Origin: an uncultured Bacteroidales bacterium
GTDB lineage: Bacteria > Bacteroidota > Bacteroidia > Bacteroidales > Bacteroidaceae
Length of the DNA stretch: 64,000 nucleotides
Assembly (NCBI GenBank): GCA_902760315.1
Contig: CACWFV010000001.1
Span: 1 to 64,000 of the forward strand
Direction of reading: 5' to 3'
Shown: in pieces, positions 31,663-39,139 of the stretch
Layout: each line of letters starts with the position of its first letter
Numbering within the stretch: position 1 is the first letter of the stretch
Position numbers and translations under genes: made by a program
The notes under the pieces: generated by a model
The model's input: only the letters and a program-made list of their open reading frames with translations
Database searches by the model: none
What the model was told of the DNA's origin: nothing

Positions 31663-31908
31663 TTATAATGTCGCAATAAAACCAATTCTCAGAAGATGTC
31701 CTAAGTTGACACCAGCTACAGTAAGTATGAAGTCAATGGCATCTGGCTTGCCACCCCATTGCCCGTCTTTAAATTCCATACTTCCTGCTACTCCACTGGC
31801 TAAAACCTCGGTGTTGTACCAATCCGTAGGGAATAGCCCTGCAGGTATTCCCAATACCAAGTGGAGTATTCTGTGGCTTGCTAACAGCCATTCCCAGATT
31901 TTCTTCAT
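31663..31908 (-). CDS. Small phage membrane protein with conserved G-x-M-E-F-K-D motif
   Basis: An 81-residue protein. MKKIWEWLLASHRILHLVLG is a possible membrane or signal segment; GVAGSMEFKDGQWGGKPDAI has the G-M-E-F-K-D...G-G-K-x-D phrase of a widespread family of small phage membrane proteins of unknown role. A second hydrophobic stretch ends the protein (DFILTVAGVNLGHLLRIGFI). Confidence 0.55.
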   Translation of the reverse strand: MKKIWEWLLASHRILHLVLGIPAGLFPTDWYNTEVLASGVAGSMEFKDGQWGGKPDAIDFILTVAGVNLGHLLRIGFIATL

Positions 31909-31920
31909 AGCCTATCCTCC

Positions 31921-32445
31921 TTATCCGTTAAGCGCCTTCTCATACGGTGTGAAGTCCACGGCATCCTTCTTCTGCCAGCCTTCTACCAAGCACCGCTGGA
32001 TATAAGCAAATGCCTGAGTGTAGAATCCGTCAAGCTCCTCGTATGTCTCAAAGGTATGATAGACGGGCTGTCCGTCCTGCTCACCGATTTTGAATACGAT
32101 AGGAAGGATGTCATGGTTCTTCTCGGCCTTACGGTCTGCCTCCGAGAAGTTACGCTGGTTCTCAGGGCTGAGCCATACGGGCAGCCCGTTCCATACGAAG
32201 CCTGCGAGAATCTTCTCGTCGGTCTGCATGTTGATTACTCCGTAGACGAAATCCTTCACCTCCTGCATGGACGGCTTGTAGGGGTACTCCGCCTCGATGA
32301 ACGTCACTCCGCGCTGTGTCTTGCCTTCCTCCTCCATGTCTGGCTGGAAGTCGGTACGCACGCGCCATGTACCAAAACGCTTGTCGATACACTCTGCCAC
32401 CTTCAGCTCGGTGGCTCCATGGTGTCTTGTGATGTCGATGTTCAT
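31921..32445 (-). CDS. Conserved phage protein near the fibre module (174 residues)
   Basis: Starts MNIDITRHHGATELKVAE. IDKRFGTWRVRTDFQPD, VKDFVYGVINMQTDEKI and WNGLPVWLSPENQ are blocks I recognise from Bacteroides phages, where a gene like this lies beside tail fibre genes. A role in fibre assembly is a guess from position. It is between the retroelement and two membrane protein genes. Confidence 0.6.
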   Translation of the reverse strand: MNIDITRHHGATELKVAECIDKRFGTWRVRTDFQPDMEEEGKTQRGVTFIEAEYPYKPSMQEVKDFVYGVINMQTDEKILAGFVWNGLPVWLSPENQRNFSEADRKAEKNHDILPIVFKIGEQDGQPVYHTFETYEELDGFYTQAFAYIQRCLVEGWQKKDAVDFTPYEKALNG

Positions 32446-32487
32446 AATCTCTAATCTCCTTATATTAAATCGTTATACATATTGTTG

Positions 32488-33780
32488 TCACTTGAACATA
32501 TATCCCTGGTTACCTCCGAGGTCTTCAATGACGCACTCGAAGGGCAGGGCGTTGCGCTCGAGGGCAAAGTCCAGTGCGGCCTTCATCTTCTTGGAGTTGG
32601 TGAAGAACTTGTAGTCACGGCCTTCGTTCTCTATCAGCACCACGTAGCGGTCGGGACCTTCCTTGGTCGATATGCCTGTCTCGAAGTCTTTCACCGTGAC
32701 GCGCCTGTTTGACAGCCGTGCCAGTTTGATTTGCTCAGCGGCAAACTCTTTCTTTCCGTCGTGCTGGTAGATGAAACCAAGCTCTGAGAATGTTGTCATA
32801 TCAATGCCTGTTAGTTTGCGGTAAAGATGCCGTGCATGTGCGTGCTTGCATATACCGTAGAACGAGCCTATCAGCTCTCTGCGACGGCGACGGCTCCTGA
32901 CCGTGCGCCACCGGCGGGCAAAACGCTGCTTGATGTGCTTGCGGATGCGCACCTTGCCAGAGTAGAAGATGACGTAGCCGAGATAGTCCACTGGTCGCTT
33001 CTGCCAGTCCCACATCTGAGCATTGGGCTTGATTTCCAGCCGCGCGTCGGCCATCAGTCTGCGCTCCGTACGGATGGCATGGGTTAGGGTATATTCGTCG
33101 CCGCTCTCCATCGTCTTGTCGTCGCAGTAGCGTTGCATGTGCTTCATGCCCATCTGGTCCTTGATGATGTGGTCGAAGTAGATGCTCAGCAGTAGGTTGG
33201 CCAGCCCCTGCGACGGTCGCATACCTATAGATACACCATCGGGCAGCATCCTTACCCAGCGTTCCAGGATGCGCACCAGACGGCGGTCGCGGAACCGACT
33301 GCGGATGACCTGCATCATCAGGTCCTGGTCTATCGACTGGTAGAACTTCGTTATATCGTCCTTCCAGACATATCGCATTCCGTCAGGATCGGAGTGTAGC
33401 GCACGGAGAATGCGCCTGAGCAGATATGTCCCGCCGCGTCCCTTGATGCTGGCGGCTGTGTCGGCTACGAACGTCGGTGTGATTCTTTCCTCCACCACGC
33501 GCATGATGGCATGGATGGGAATACTCCTGAGTAGTGTGATAGACTGTGCCTGGCGCGTCTTGTTGCGCTCGCACACCTTGAGGTTGCGGTATTTGCCGGG
33601 CCGCAGCGTACCGCCGAGGATGCTCTGCTGGCAGGCACGGATGACACGCTCGCGGTGAGCCTTAATCCAGCGCCCCGCCCACGTCTTTCCGCGACTGCCG
33701 CGAAGCTCATAGTCCAGCGAATCGGCAACATTGCCGTACTGGGCTGCCTGCTCGACGATATGCTTATGCGACTTCGACAT
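32488..33780 (-). CDS. Diversity-generating-retroelement reverse transcriptase
   Basis: A 430-residue reverse transcriptase. The metal-binding Asp lies in KDDITKFYQSID (D142); SIGMRPSQGLANLL (residues 184-197) has the I-G-x-x-x-S-Q form that marks retroelement (DGR) enzymes rather than group II intron or retron ones; the catalytic YCDD is at 218-221; DYLGY at 265-269 is the thumb motif. A basic segment (RSRRRRRELIG) and an additional C-terminal domain of about 70 residues (FETGISTKEGPDRYVVLIEN...) follow. It copies the template repeat RNA with errors at adenines and the product replaces part of the neighbouring variable gene. No Avd-like accessory gene is visible beside it. Confidence 0.95.
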   Translation of the reverse strand: MSKSHKHIVEQAAQYGNVADSLDYELRGSRGKTWAGRWIKAHRERVIRACQQSILGGTLRPGKYRNLKVCERNKTRQAQSITLLRSIPIHAIMRVVEERITPTFVADTAASIKGRGGTYLLRRILRALHSDPDGMRYVWKDDITKFYQSIDQDLMMQVIRSRFRDRRLVRILERWVRMLPDGVSIGMRPSQGLANLLLSIYFDHIIKDQMGMKHMQRYCDDKTMESGDEYTLTHAIRTERRLMADARLEIKPNAQMWDWQKRPVDYLGYVIFYSGKVRIRKHIKQRFARRWRTVRSRRRRRELIGSFYGICKHAHARHLYRKLTGIDMTTFSELGFIYQHDGKKEFAAEQIKLARLSNRRVTVKDFETGISTKEGPDRYVVLIENEGRDYKFFTNSKKMKAALDFALERNALPFECVIEDLGGNQGYMFK

Positions 33781-34067
33781 CTGTTCCTTTTGGTTATTAC
33801 TTTTTGTTGTTAATACTCTCGTTGTTTTTTACGGCCCCTTCATCTGTCAGCCTTCAGGGGTCAGTGGCCAGACCATTTTCGTTTTCCTTGCCTCGTTACC
33901 GAGAGAAGTCTACTCACCGCCAACGGCCACGCGCACGTGATTTTCCACTTCCTTCACTGTTTCAGAAGGTGTAGTGAGGCTCGACAGGCTGCGGAGCTGT
34001 GCATCATCACGTAATGCCGTGCCTATGCCGCATCTTTTTCATCATTGCTGACTCTGCGCTTCCTAAC
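33781..34067 (-). other. Spacer between template repeat and reverse transcriptase gene
   Basis: About 290 bases with no supported gene. In known retroelements the RNA just 3' of the template repeat is needed for priming and enzyme binding, and this stretch occupies that place. The template repeat frame continues for about 15 codons into it (KKVRKRRVSNDEKD) before a TAG, without a start codon. A ribosome site GGAACAG precedes the enzyme's ATG. Confidence 0.6.
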
Positions 34068-34190
34068 TTTCTTGTTTGCGAGGCGAGACCCGTGGTTCGT
34101 GTTCGTATTCGACGCATCGTTGTTCGCATTCACGTAGGCGACACCGCCATTCGTGTTCGCATTGTTGTACGAGCGAGCCACCACACGGGA
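34068..34190 (-). repeat. Template repeat (TR) of the diversity-generating retroelement
   Basis: 123 bases aligning without gaps to 34324-34446 at a constant offset of 256. By hand count 26 positions differ; 24 of them are A in the template (coding strand), as expected of adenine-directed mutagenesis. The other two are T in the template. The sequence is rich in Asn codons: read in the frame of the variable gene it has 11 AAC/AAT codons, the codon type best suited to diversification. Non-coding itself as far as can be seen. Confidence 0.95.
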
Positions 34191-34225
34191 CCCTCTGCCT
34201 GTCTCTACCCGTTTTTTATTTTCAA

Positions 34226-34246
34226 GTGGTGGTTGTCATCCACCAC
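34226..34246 (-). other. Hairpin between TR and the variable gene
   Basis: GTGGTGG (34226-34232) pairs with CCACCAC (34240-34246), loop of 7. On the minus strand it lies downstream of the variable gene and is followed by TTGAAAATAAAAAA, so it could be a weak terminator or a structure of the template RNA leader. Confidence 0.45.
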
Positions 34247-34278
34247 CTAAGAGTGTGAACGGGGACGCGGGGACGAGC

Positions 34279-34292
34279 GGGGGCAAGCCCCC
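34279..34292 (-). other. GC-rich hairpin just past the variable gene stop
   Basis: GGGGGCAAGCCCCC forms a very short GC-only stem 14 bases beyond the stop codon at 34306 and 31 bases past the variable repeat. GC-rich hairpins at this position are needed for target recognition in the well-studied Bordetella phage retroelement; the match here is one of position and composition. Confidence 0.55.
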
Positions 34293-34305
34293 TGCACCCC
34301 CACGA

Positions 34306-37161
34306 TTACGCTATCTCGATTGCACCCGTGAAGGCGAGGCGAGACCCGCGGTACGTGTCCGACCCCGACGCATCGACGCACGCATTCACGTAGGCGACAC
34401 CGCCCGCCGTGCCCGCATCGTGGAACGAGCGAGCCACCACACGGGAGCTGCTGCTGGAGTGATACTGTCCGTCGCAGTAGCCCTGCGAGTCGCTGCCGCC
34501 GCTCTGTCCTGGTGCAGCCGCTACGTCAAGGTCGTCGCCAAGGACGAACTTCGATGGGTAAGTCCAAGCGTCTTTGTTGCTCGTCACGGTGATGGTGCGC
34601 GTCGTGCCGTCGTCCTCGGTGATGGTCCACGTCGGATTGTTGGCTACCACGTTGTCCACCCACTCATATTTACAGCCCCACCAGTTTTCCAGACCCCAGA
34701 ACACGATGTTGTTCGAGTTACCGTTGCTGGCTGTGGTGTCCGTCATGCCCAGCGAGTTCTTCAGACCAGTGGCGCGGTTGCTGCCTTGATAGTCGCTGTA
34801 ACCCGTGCCTATCAGCTGCTGGCAGTTGGTATGTCCGTAGTAGGCGTAGAAGAGGATGGCCATGATGTTTTGGTGACGCCACTTTACGATGGTGAAGCCC
34901 GTACCCTTGTTGCGTGCCTTCGTCTTGAAGTTAGCCTGCGAGACATTACCCGTCGATTGCACGCCGCTACGCGAGCGCAGGGTGCCGCTGGTGTTGTTGC
35001 TGGTGTCGGAGCATTCGGCCTCGTACTTACCTATGAGGTCGTTGCCTCCCCACTTCTTCCATCCCGTTCCTGCTGGTACGGCGGAGGTGAGCGACACTAT
35101 CTGCCCGTTGGCTCCCACCTGCGAGGGGTCGAAGGCGAACTCTATCTTCCACTTGTCGGTCTCCACCTGCGTGGTACGTGTATAGAATATGGGCAGTCGC
35201 ATGAACACATCCTTAGATGTGGATGCAATGTCAGAGGCTGCACTCGTGCCGTCGGCATACTTCGTTCCGTCGGTGTCGGAGAGCTGTTTCAGCGTCATCT
35301 TGTTTGATGCGAAAGTGCCCACGTAGCAGTGTGACGCGGCGCGTATCTGGTCGATGACTGCCGGGCGGGTATATCCGTTGGAATAGGTACGACCTGCTGA
35401 GTCAAGCACCTTCTTCGTCGGGTCGCTGCTGGTCTGGTCGAGTATGATGTAGTCCGTCACGACGGTTATCTTTTCATACATCAGCGCGAGGCTCTTAGCC
35501 TGTGTGTCCGTCCAGTCCTTTGTTACGTCGGCAGGAGTCGTATATCCCTCGACAGAAGACAGCGACACCTTGTACGTCACACCGAAGGGAATCTTATAGT
35601 TAGTGAGACTTCCCGTAGCGGTTGTCAGTACGGAGTCATCGCTTGCGTTCTTTACCGTAATGGTGACGGTGGTCAGATTGGGTGCTCCCTCGTCGGCAGA
35701 GAGGCTGACCGACAGCCGTTCGGTGTGGTACTCAGCCGTCAGTGTGTCCGTACCTGCTGCTGGCATGGTGCCTGAGACGGCTGCAGGCGTGTCGTAGCCC
35801 TCCACCGCTCCGTATCGGATGCTATACTGCGTGCCGGGCACAATGGCTTTCTGGAAGGTCTTGACGTGATTGGCAATGGTGCCAGTCACCTCTTCCTCGC
35901 TGCCTGAGCCTATGGTGATGTACACCTTTACCTTCGCAAGGTCGGTATCGTCCTGGTCGTTGTTGGTCACGTTGACGGTCAACATGCCGTAGGTGTATGC
36001 CGCTTTCGGGGCAGTCATCTGCGTGCCTGCTGCCGTTGCCGAGTATTGTGCGGGTGTGCCGTAGGAGGCTACAGCCGCGTAGTCAATGGTGAATGGCGTT
36101 CCTGTAGGCACAAGAGCCAGCGAAGAGTTGTCCTCCAACACCTGGTCTGCACCGCCCGAATATTTCACCGTGCCTGCCGCACCTGTGGGGAAAGCACCCT
36201 CCGTACCGCTGACCACACCCACCATCTGTAGGTTTACCTTCGTCGTGGCATAGGCTGCAGTCAGCAGCTTGTTCGTCGTGTCAACGCCGGTCTGCTTGCT
36301 GTAGTGCGTCACGTTGCTCGATGCGCCGACGGAGAGTGTCACGCCGTGAGGCACTTTCCATGTCTGTCCGTTGGTGAGGTTCGACGAGTTGACTGTTTGC
36401 CCGTCCAGTGTGTATTGTGCACGAACCCATGCCGAGCCTACAGCTTCATCGGAAGCCCCCTGGTTGGAGCTGATGACCGCCGTGTACTCGTCGGCCTCGT
36501 AGTTGAACGTCAGCTCCTTCTCTTCGCCGATGGCAAGGTTCGTGATGGTCTGTGCAGCAGGTGTAGTATGCTGGGCGTCCAGCTGTGCCACACTTACCGA
36601 ATAGTTCTTTAGCGGAGTGACCTTCGTGAATACCACGCTCTTCTCGCCAGCGGCCAGTGTCTTTGTTACGGGCGTGCTGCCAGCATCGGAGGTGTTCGTC
36701 AGCGTCACCACTACGCCAGCAAACGACGGAGAAAGGTTCTCTACATCGTTGATGATGTCTTTCAGGTACACCTTCACCTTACCAAGTGCACCACCACCGC
36801 CACCACCAGATGCTCCTAAGTCCCAGTAGGCCGTCTTATTGCTACCACTGCCCGTGATGTCATGCAGCTTGTAGAATACGTAGCCGTTGGCACCGTCGCT
36901 GGCGTTCTCGCTGTCTGCTACGCGCACCTCGTCGCCAATCTTGAAGTCATACGTCTTTGCGTCCTGACCTTCACCAATGGTATACTGCAGCGTGCTTGCA
37001 GTAGGAGCGGAGTTCAGCGTCACCAGCGTTACGCCAGTAGACTTCTTCTGACGTGCCTCGATGGCCGTCTTGATCTGAGGAAGGACATGCGTCTTGAAAT
37101 CATTCATGATGCCGTCAACCTGGTCCTTCGTATATATCTCTTTTGCTTCGTTTTCTGCCAT
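34306..37161 (-). CDS. Retroelement target: variable tail fibre / receptor-binding protein
   Basis: A 951-residue protein. Residues about 5-125 are a N-terminal domain with a Gly linker (ASGGGGGGALGK); about 130-580 hold a chain of at least five Ig-like repeats with the recurring phrase V-x-V-x-x-V-x-G-Y-x-T-P-A; residues about 590-951 are a C-type-lectin/formylglycine-enzyme-like domain with WRHQNIMAILFYAYYG, GLENWWGCKYEWVDNV and YCDGQYHSSSSSRVVARSF. The variable repeat covers the last residues. The protein most likely sits at the tail tip and binds the host surface, with the repeat tuning specificity. The stop codon lies 18 bases after the repeat. Confidence 0.92.
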   Translation of the reverse strand: MAENEAKEIYTKDQVDGIMNDFKTHVLPQIKTAIEARQKKSTGVTLVTLNSAPTASTLQYTIGEGQDAKTYDFKIGDEVRVADSENASDGANGYVFYKLHDITGSGSNKTAYWDLGASGGGGGGALGKVKVYLKDIINDVENLSPSFAGVVVTLTNTSDAGSTPVTKTLAAGEKSVVFTKVTPLKNYSVSVAQLDAQHTTPAAQTITNLAIGEEKELTFNYEADEYTAVISSNQGASDEAVGSAWVRAQYTLDGQTVNSSNLTNGQTWKVPHGVTLSVGASSNVTHYSKQTGVDTTNKLLTAAYATTKVNLQMVGVVSGTEGAFPTGAAGTVKYSGGADQVLEDNSSLALVPTGTPFTIDYAAVASYGTPAQYSATAAGTQMTAPKAAYTYGMLTVNVTNNDQDDTDLAKVKVYITIGSGSEEEVTGTIANHVKTFQKAIVPGTQYSIRYGAVEGYDTPAAVSGTMPAAGTDTLTAEYHTERLSVSLSADEGAPNLTTVTITVKNASDDSVLTTATGSLTNYKIPFGVTYKVSLSSVEGYTTPADVTKDWTDTQAKSLALMYEKITVVTDYIILDQTSSDPTKKVLDSAGRTYSNGYTRPAVIDQIRAASHCYVGTFASNKMTLKQLSDTDGTKYADGTSAASDIASTSKDVFMRLPIFYTRTTQVETDKWKIEFAFDPSQVGANGQIVSLTSAVPAGTGWKKWGGNDLIGKYEAECSDTSNNTSGTLRSRSGVQSTGNVSQANFKTKARNKGTGFTIVKWRHQNIMAILFYAYYGHTNCQQLIGTGYSDYQGSNRATGLKNSLGMTDTTASNGNSNNIVFWGLENWWGCKYEWVDNVVANNPTWTITEDDGTTRTITVTSNKDAWTYPSKFVLGDDLDVAAAPGQSGGSDSQGYCDGQYHSSSSSRVVARSFHDAGTAGGVAYVNACVDASGSDTYRGSRLAFTGAIEIA
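34324..34446 (-). repeat. Variable repeat (VR) of the diversity-generating retroelement
   Basis: The 3' part of the variable gene, encoding about residues 906-946 of 951. Compared with the template, Asn codons became His, Asp, Gly, Ala, Cys, Val, Gly, Asp, Tyr and Phe, and one stayed Asn. The unchanged block GGVAYVN and the framework residues GSRLA are those that hold a C-type-lectin fold together. The homology ends on the right at 34446 and on the left at about 34324. Confidence 0.95.
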
Positions 37162-37188
37162 AATTCTCAGTTGTTAATTAAAATGATG

Positions 37189-37371
37189 TTAGTCAGTCGT
37201 GCTGAAAGTATAATCATCCCATATTGCCTCTGCGTCCTCGTCGTCAGCTAACGTCAAGTCTGCTCCGGCAATGTCGGCTACCTCTTCCTTCGTGGCAAAT
37301 TTAGCCATAGCCAGCTTTGCCATCTTTTTCATTTTCAGCTCAGAGGCTGATAGCTTTTTTTTCTTTGCCAT
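37189..37371 (-). CDS. Small phage protein with shared N- and C-terminal tags (60 residues)
   Basis: Begins MAKKKKLSASELKMKKMAKL and ends AEAIWDDYTFSTTD. The start resembles that of the 277-residue protein at 37473 (SELKLKKVAKLA) and the end that of the 566-residue protein at 39140 (ADAIWENYQFETTD). With almost nothing in between it looks like both ends of a fibre-type protein joined together. It could be a deleted gene copy or a small assembly partner. Confidence 0.65.
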   Translation of the reverse strand: MAKKKKLSASELKMKKMAKLAMAKFATKEEVADIAGADLTLADDEDAEAIWDDYTFSTTD

Positions 37372-37414
37372 ATACTTGTCGTTTTTTGTTTTGTCCTCGT
37401 CGGGAAAAAAGAAA

Positions 37415-37452
37415 GGAGGGCGGCGCGGCCTTCAAAGTTCATGCCGCCCTCC
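37415..37452 (-). terminator. Rho-independent terminator between fibre genes
   Basis: GGAGGGCGGC (37415-37424) and GCCGCCCTCC (37443-37452), a perfect 10-bp GC stem, followed on the minus strand by TTTCTTTTTT. It separates the head-fibre-like gene from the tag protein and the variable fibre gene, so the retroelement module may have its own promoter or depend on read-through. Confidence 0.85.
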
Positions 37453-37472
37453 GAGAAGTCAAAGACCTACAA

Positions 37473-38306
37473 TCAAGCCTCGTCGGTGATGCTGTCGTCA
37501 ATGCCAGAAGCCTCCAGCATGTTCTTGACAGCCTCGTCGTCACTACCTTCAGCGGGTGTGCCGGTGATGTCGTAACCGAACCAAGAAGCCATCTCTGCGT
37601 CGGTCAGCAGAGCCTGGTCAACGTTCACCTTGTCGGCAGCGCTCATGGCACCAGCGGCAGATGGAGTGGCAGTGTTCAGCTTCAAGCCGTCAGGAGTCAG
37701 GGCCAGACCGTTAGCATTCGTGCTGTCGATCTTGATAGCCAGCTTCTTCGAACCGTCGGTAGAACCTGTCAGCTGCAGACCACCGTTAGCGTCGAGGTCG
37801 AGAGAGACAACGCGGTTGGTGATGTCAACACCGTTGCCACCAGTGTAGGTGTCAATCAGCTCGTTAACAGGGATGCTAACGTGAGTGTCAGTCTCGGCAG
37901 AGCCGCTACCGTCGCTCTTGGTGTTGATGATGAGGTCAATCCACAAACCTGCTGAGGTGATGGTGGCAGGAGCCTCGTAAGGAGTTACGGCAGTACCGTT
38001 CTCCTTCACAACGGCCAGCTTGCCGTCCAGAGTGCCAGTGCCAGCCTCTACGGTCAGCAGCTTAGAACCAGACTTCACAAGGAAATCCTTGGGAATGTCA
38101 ATCTCGATGCGCTTGGGGTCAGCGGCAGCAGCCGTGGCGGTAGCGGCAGACGAGAGGATGATGGTCTTGAGATAGCCAGAGTTAGCCTCGGCCTTCTCAT
38201 ACTTCTTCAACTCGGCACCATTGACAGCGAGGTCGGTGTACTTCTTCGCCAATTTGGCGACTTTCTTCAGTTTAAGCTCTGAAGGAGCTAATGTTTTCTT
38301 GCTCAT
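37473..38306 (-). CDS. Head- or tail-fibre-like structural protein (277 residues)
   Basis: Starts MSKKTLAPSELKLKKVAKLA. The middle holds fibre-like repeats: GNGVDITNRVVSLDLDANGG, then LKLNTATPSAAGAMSAADKV, the phrase (T-A-G-x-M-S-A-A-D-K) common in phage fibres and head decoration proteins. C-terminal residues form an acidic helical part. Structural role inferred from position between other fibre genes and from these repeats. Confidence 0.65.
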   Translation of the reverse strand: MSKKTLAPSELKLKKVAKLAKKYTDLAVNGAELKKYEKAEANSGYLKTIILSSAATATAAAADPKRIEIDIPKDFLVKSGSKLLTVEAGTGTLDGKLAVVKENGTAVTPYEAPATITSAGLWIDLIINTKSDGSGSAETDTHVSIPVNELIDTYTGGNGVDITNRVVSLDLDANGGLQLTGSTDGSKKLAIKIDSTNANGLALTPDGLKLNTATPSAAGAMSAADKVNVDQALLTDAEMASWFGYDITGTPAEGSDDEAVKNMLEASGIDDSITDEA

Positions 38307-38376
38307 AGCTTGAAAATAATTAAATTAGTAAATAATGTGAATTATCTGAATGGGCTATGCCCGATTTCAGTCTTTG

Positions 38377-39105
38377 TTAGTCGAGTTCTGCACCTCCACC
38401 TTCTACGGAGTCTTCTGCCGCGCCAGCTTCTGCAGTACCCTTGATGGTGAAAGGTTGACTGTCATAGTCGGAGCAGGTCAGCGATACCGTTACGCTGGCA
38501 GCGTCGTTGAAAGCGGCTGACTGGGCGGTTGTAAGCTCAAGGCTCGTACCGTTCCCGTCAATGTCTATCTCAACGCCGTCCATATCCAGATGCCATGTCA
38601 CTTCTTCGTCATCGTCGATGTTATCAGCATCGGCATGAAGAGCCACATATTCACCCGTCGTATCGGCGGTGATGGCGTTGACAGTTGGTTCGAAGAAGAC
38701 ATTCTCCAAATCGTCCTCGGTAATGTCGTCACCGATAATCTTGTCACGAACCTCCTGAGCCAAGTCTTCCAAGTGAACACTACCATCTTCAATTTCTTCA
38801 GAACCTACACTATTAGGTCCAGAACTTTTCCCGTTATTATCATAAAGAGGTGATACAGAAACATCGGCAGGCTCTATTCCGCATCTAATACGGAACTCCT
38901 GTCCTTCTGCACCTTGTGGCACATTCAAGATGTCATTCTGCTTGATGGTGTGTGCTTCATATGACCATGGCAGTGATGGCTCAATTCTTGTTTCAAGGAA
39001 TACTACATATAACGCCTTTTTGCTGAATGTGAATTGCAACGCAACACCTCCATTGAAGATGTTTGAAACGTAGCTGCCTTGGTTAGTAAATGTGATTTTT
39101 TCCAT
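38377..39105 (-). CDS. Phage structural protein, acidic (242 residues)
   Basis: The N-terminal 80 residues (ITFTNQGSYVSNIFNGGVAL, then FLETRIEPSLPWSYEA) are beta-rich and resemble a small virion protein; the second half (about residues 90-242) is strongly acidic with an Ig-like stretch (EVTWHLDMDGVEIDIDG). The join reads EEIEDGSVHLEDLAQEVRDKI, a linker seen in tail fibre proteins. A virion component is likely; no exact role. Confidence 0.6.
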   Translation of the reverse strand: MEKITFTNQGSYVSNIFNGGVALQFTFSKKALYVVFLETRIEPSLPWSYEAHTIKQNDILNVPQGAEGQEFRIRCGIEPADVSVSPLYDNNGKSSGPNSVGSEEIEDGSVHLEDLAQEVRDKIIGDDITEDDLENVFFEPTVNAITADTTGEYVALHADADNIDDDEEVTWHLDMDGVEIDIDGNGTSLELTTAQSAAFNDAASVTVSLTCSDYDSQPFTIKGTAEAGAAEDSVEGGGAELD

Positions 39106-39139
39106 AATCGTATTATTTTAATTCATGTATATATTTTCA

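Noticed and set aside
33781-34067. Possible Avd gene in the TR-enzyme spacer
   Set aside because: Frames there are broken within about 25 codons, and nothing resembles a four-helix Avd.
34153-35307. 384-codon plus-strand frame across TR, VR and the variable gene
   Set aside because: Antisense to the variable gene and TR; Arg/His/Val-rich shadow with no start signal.
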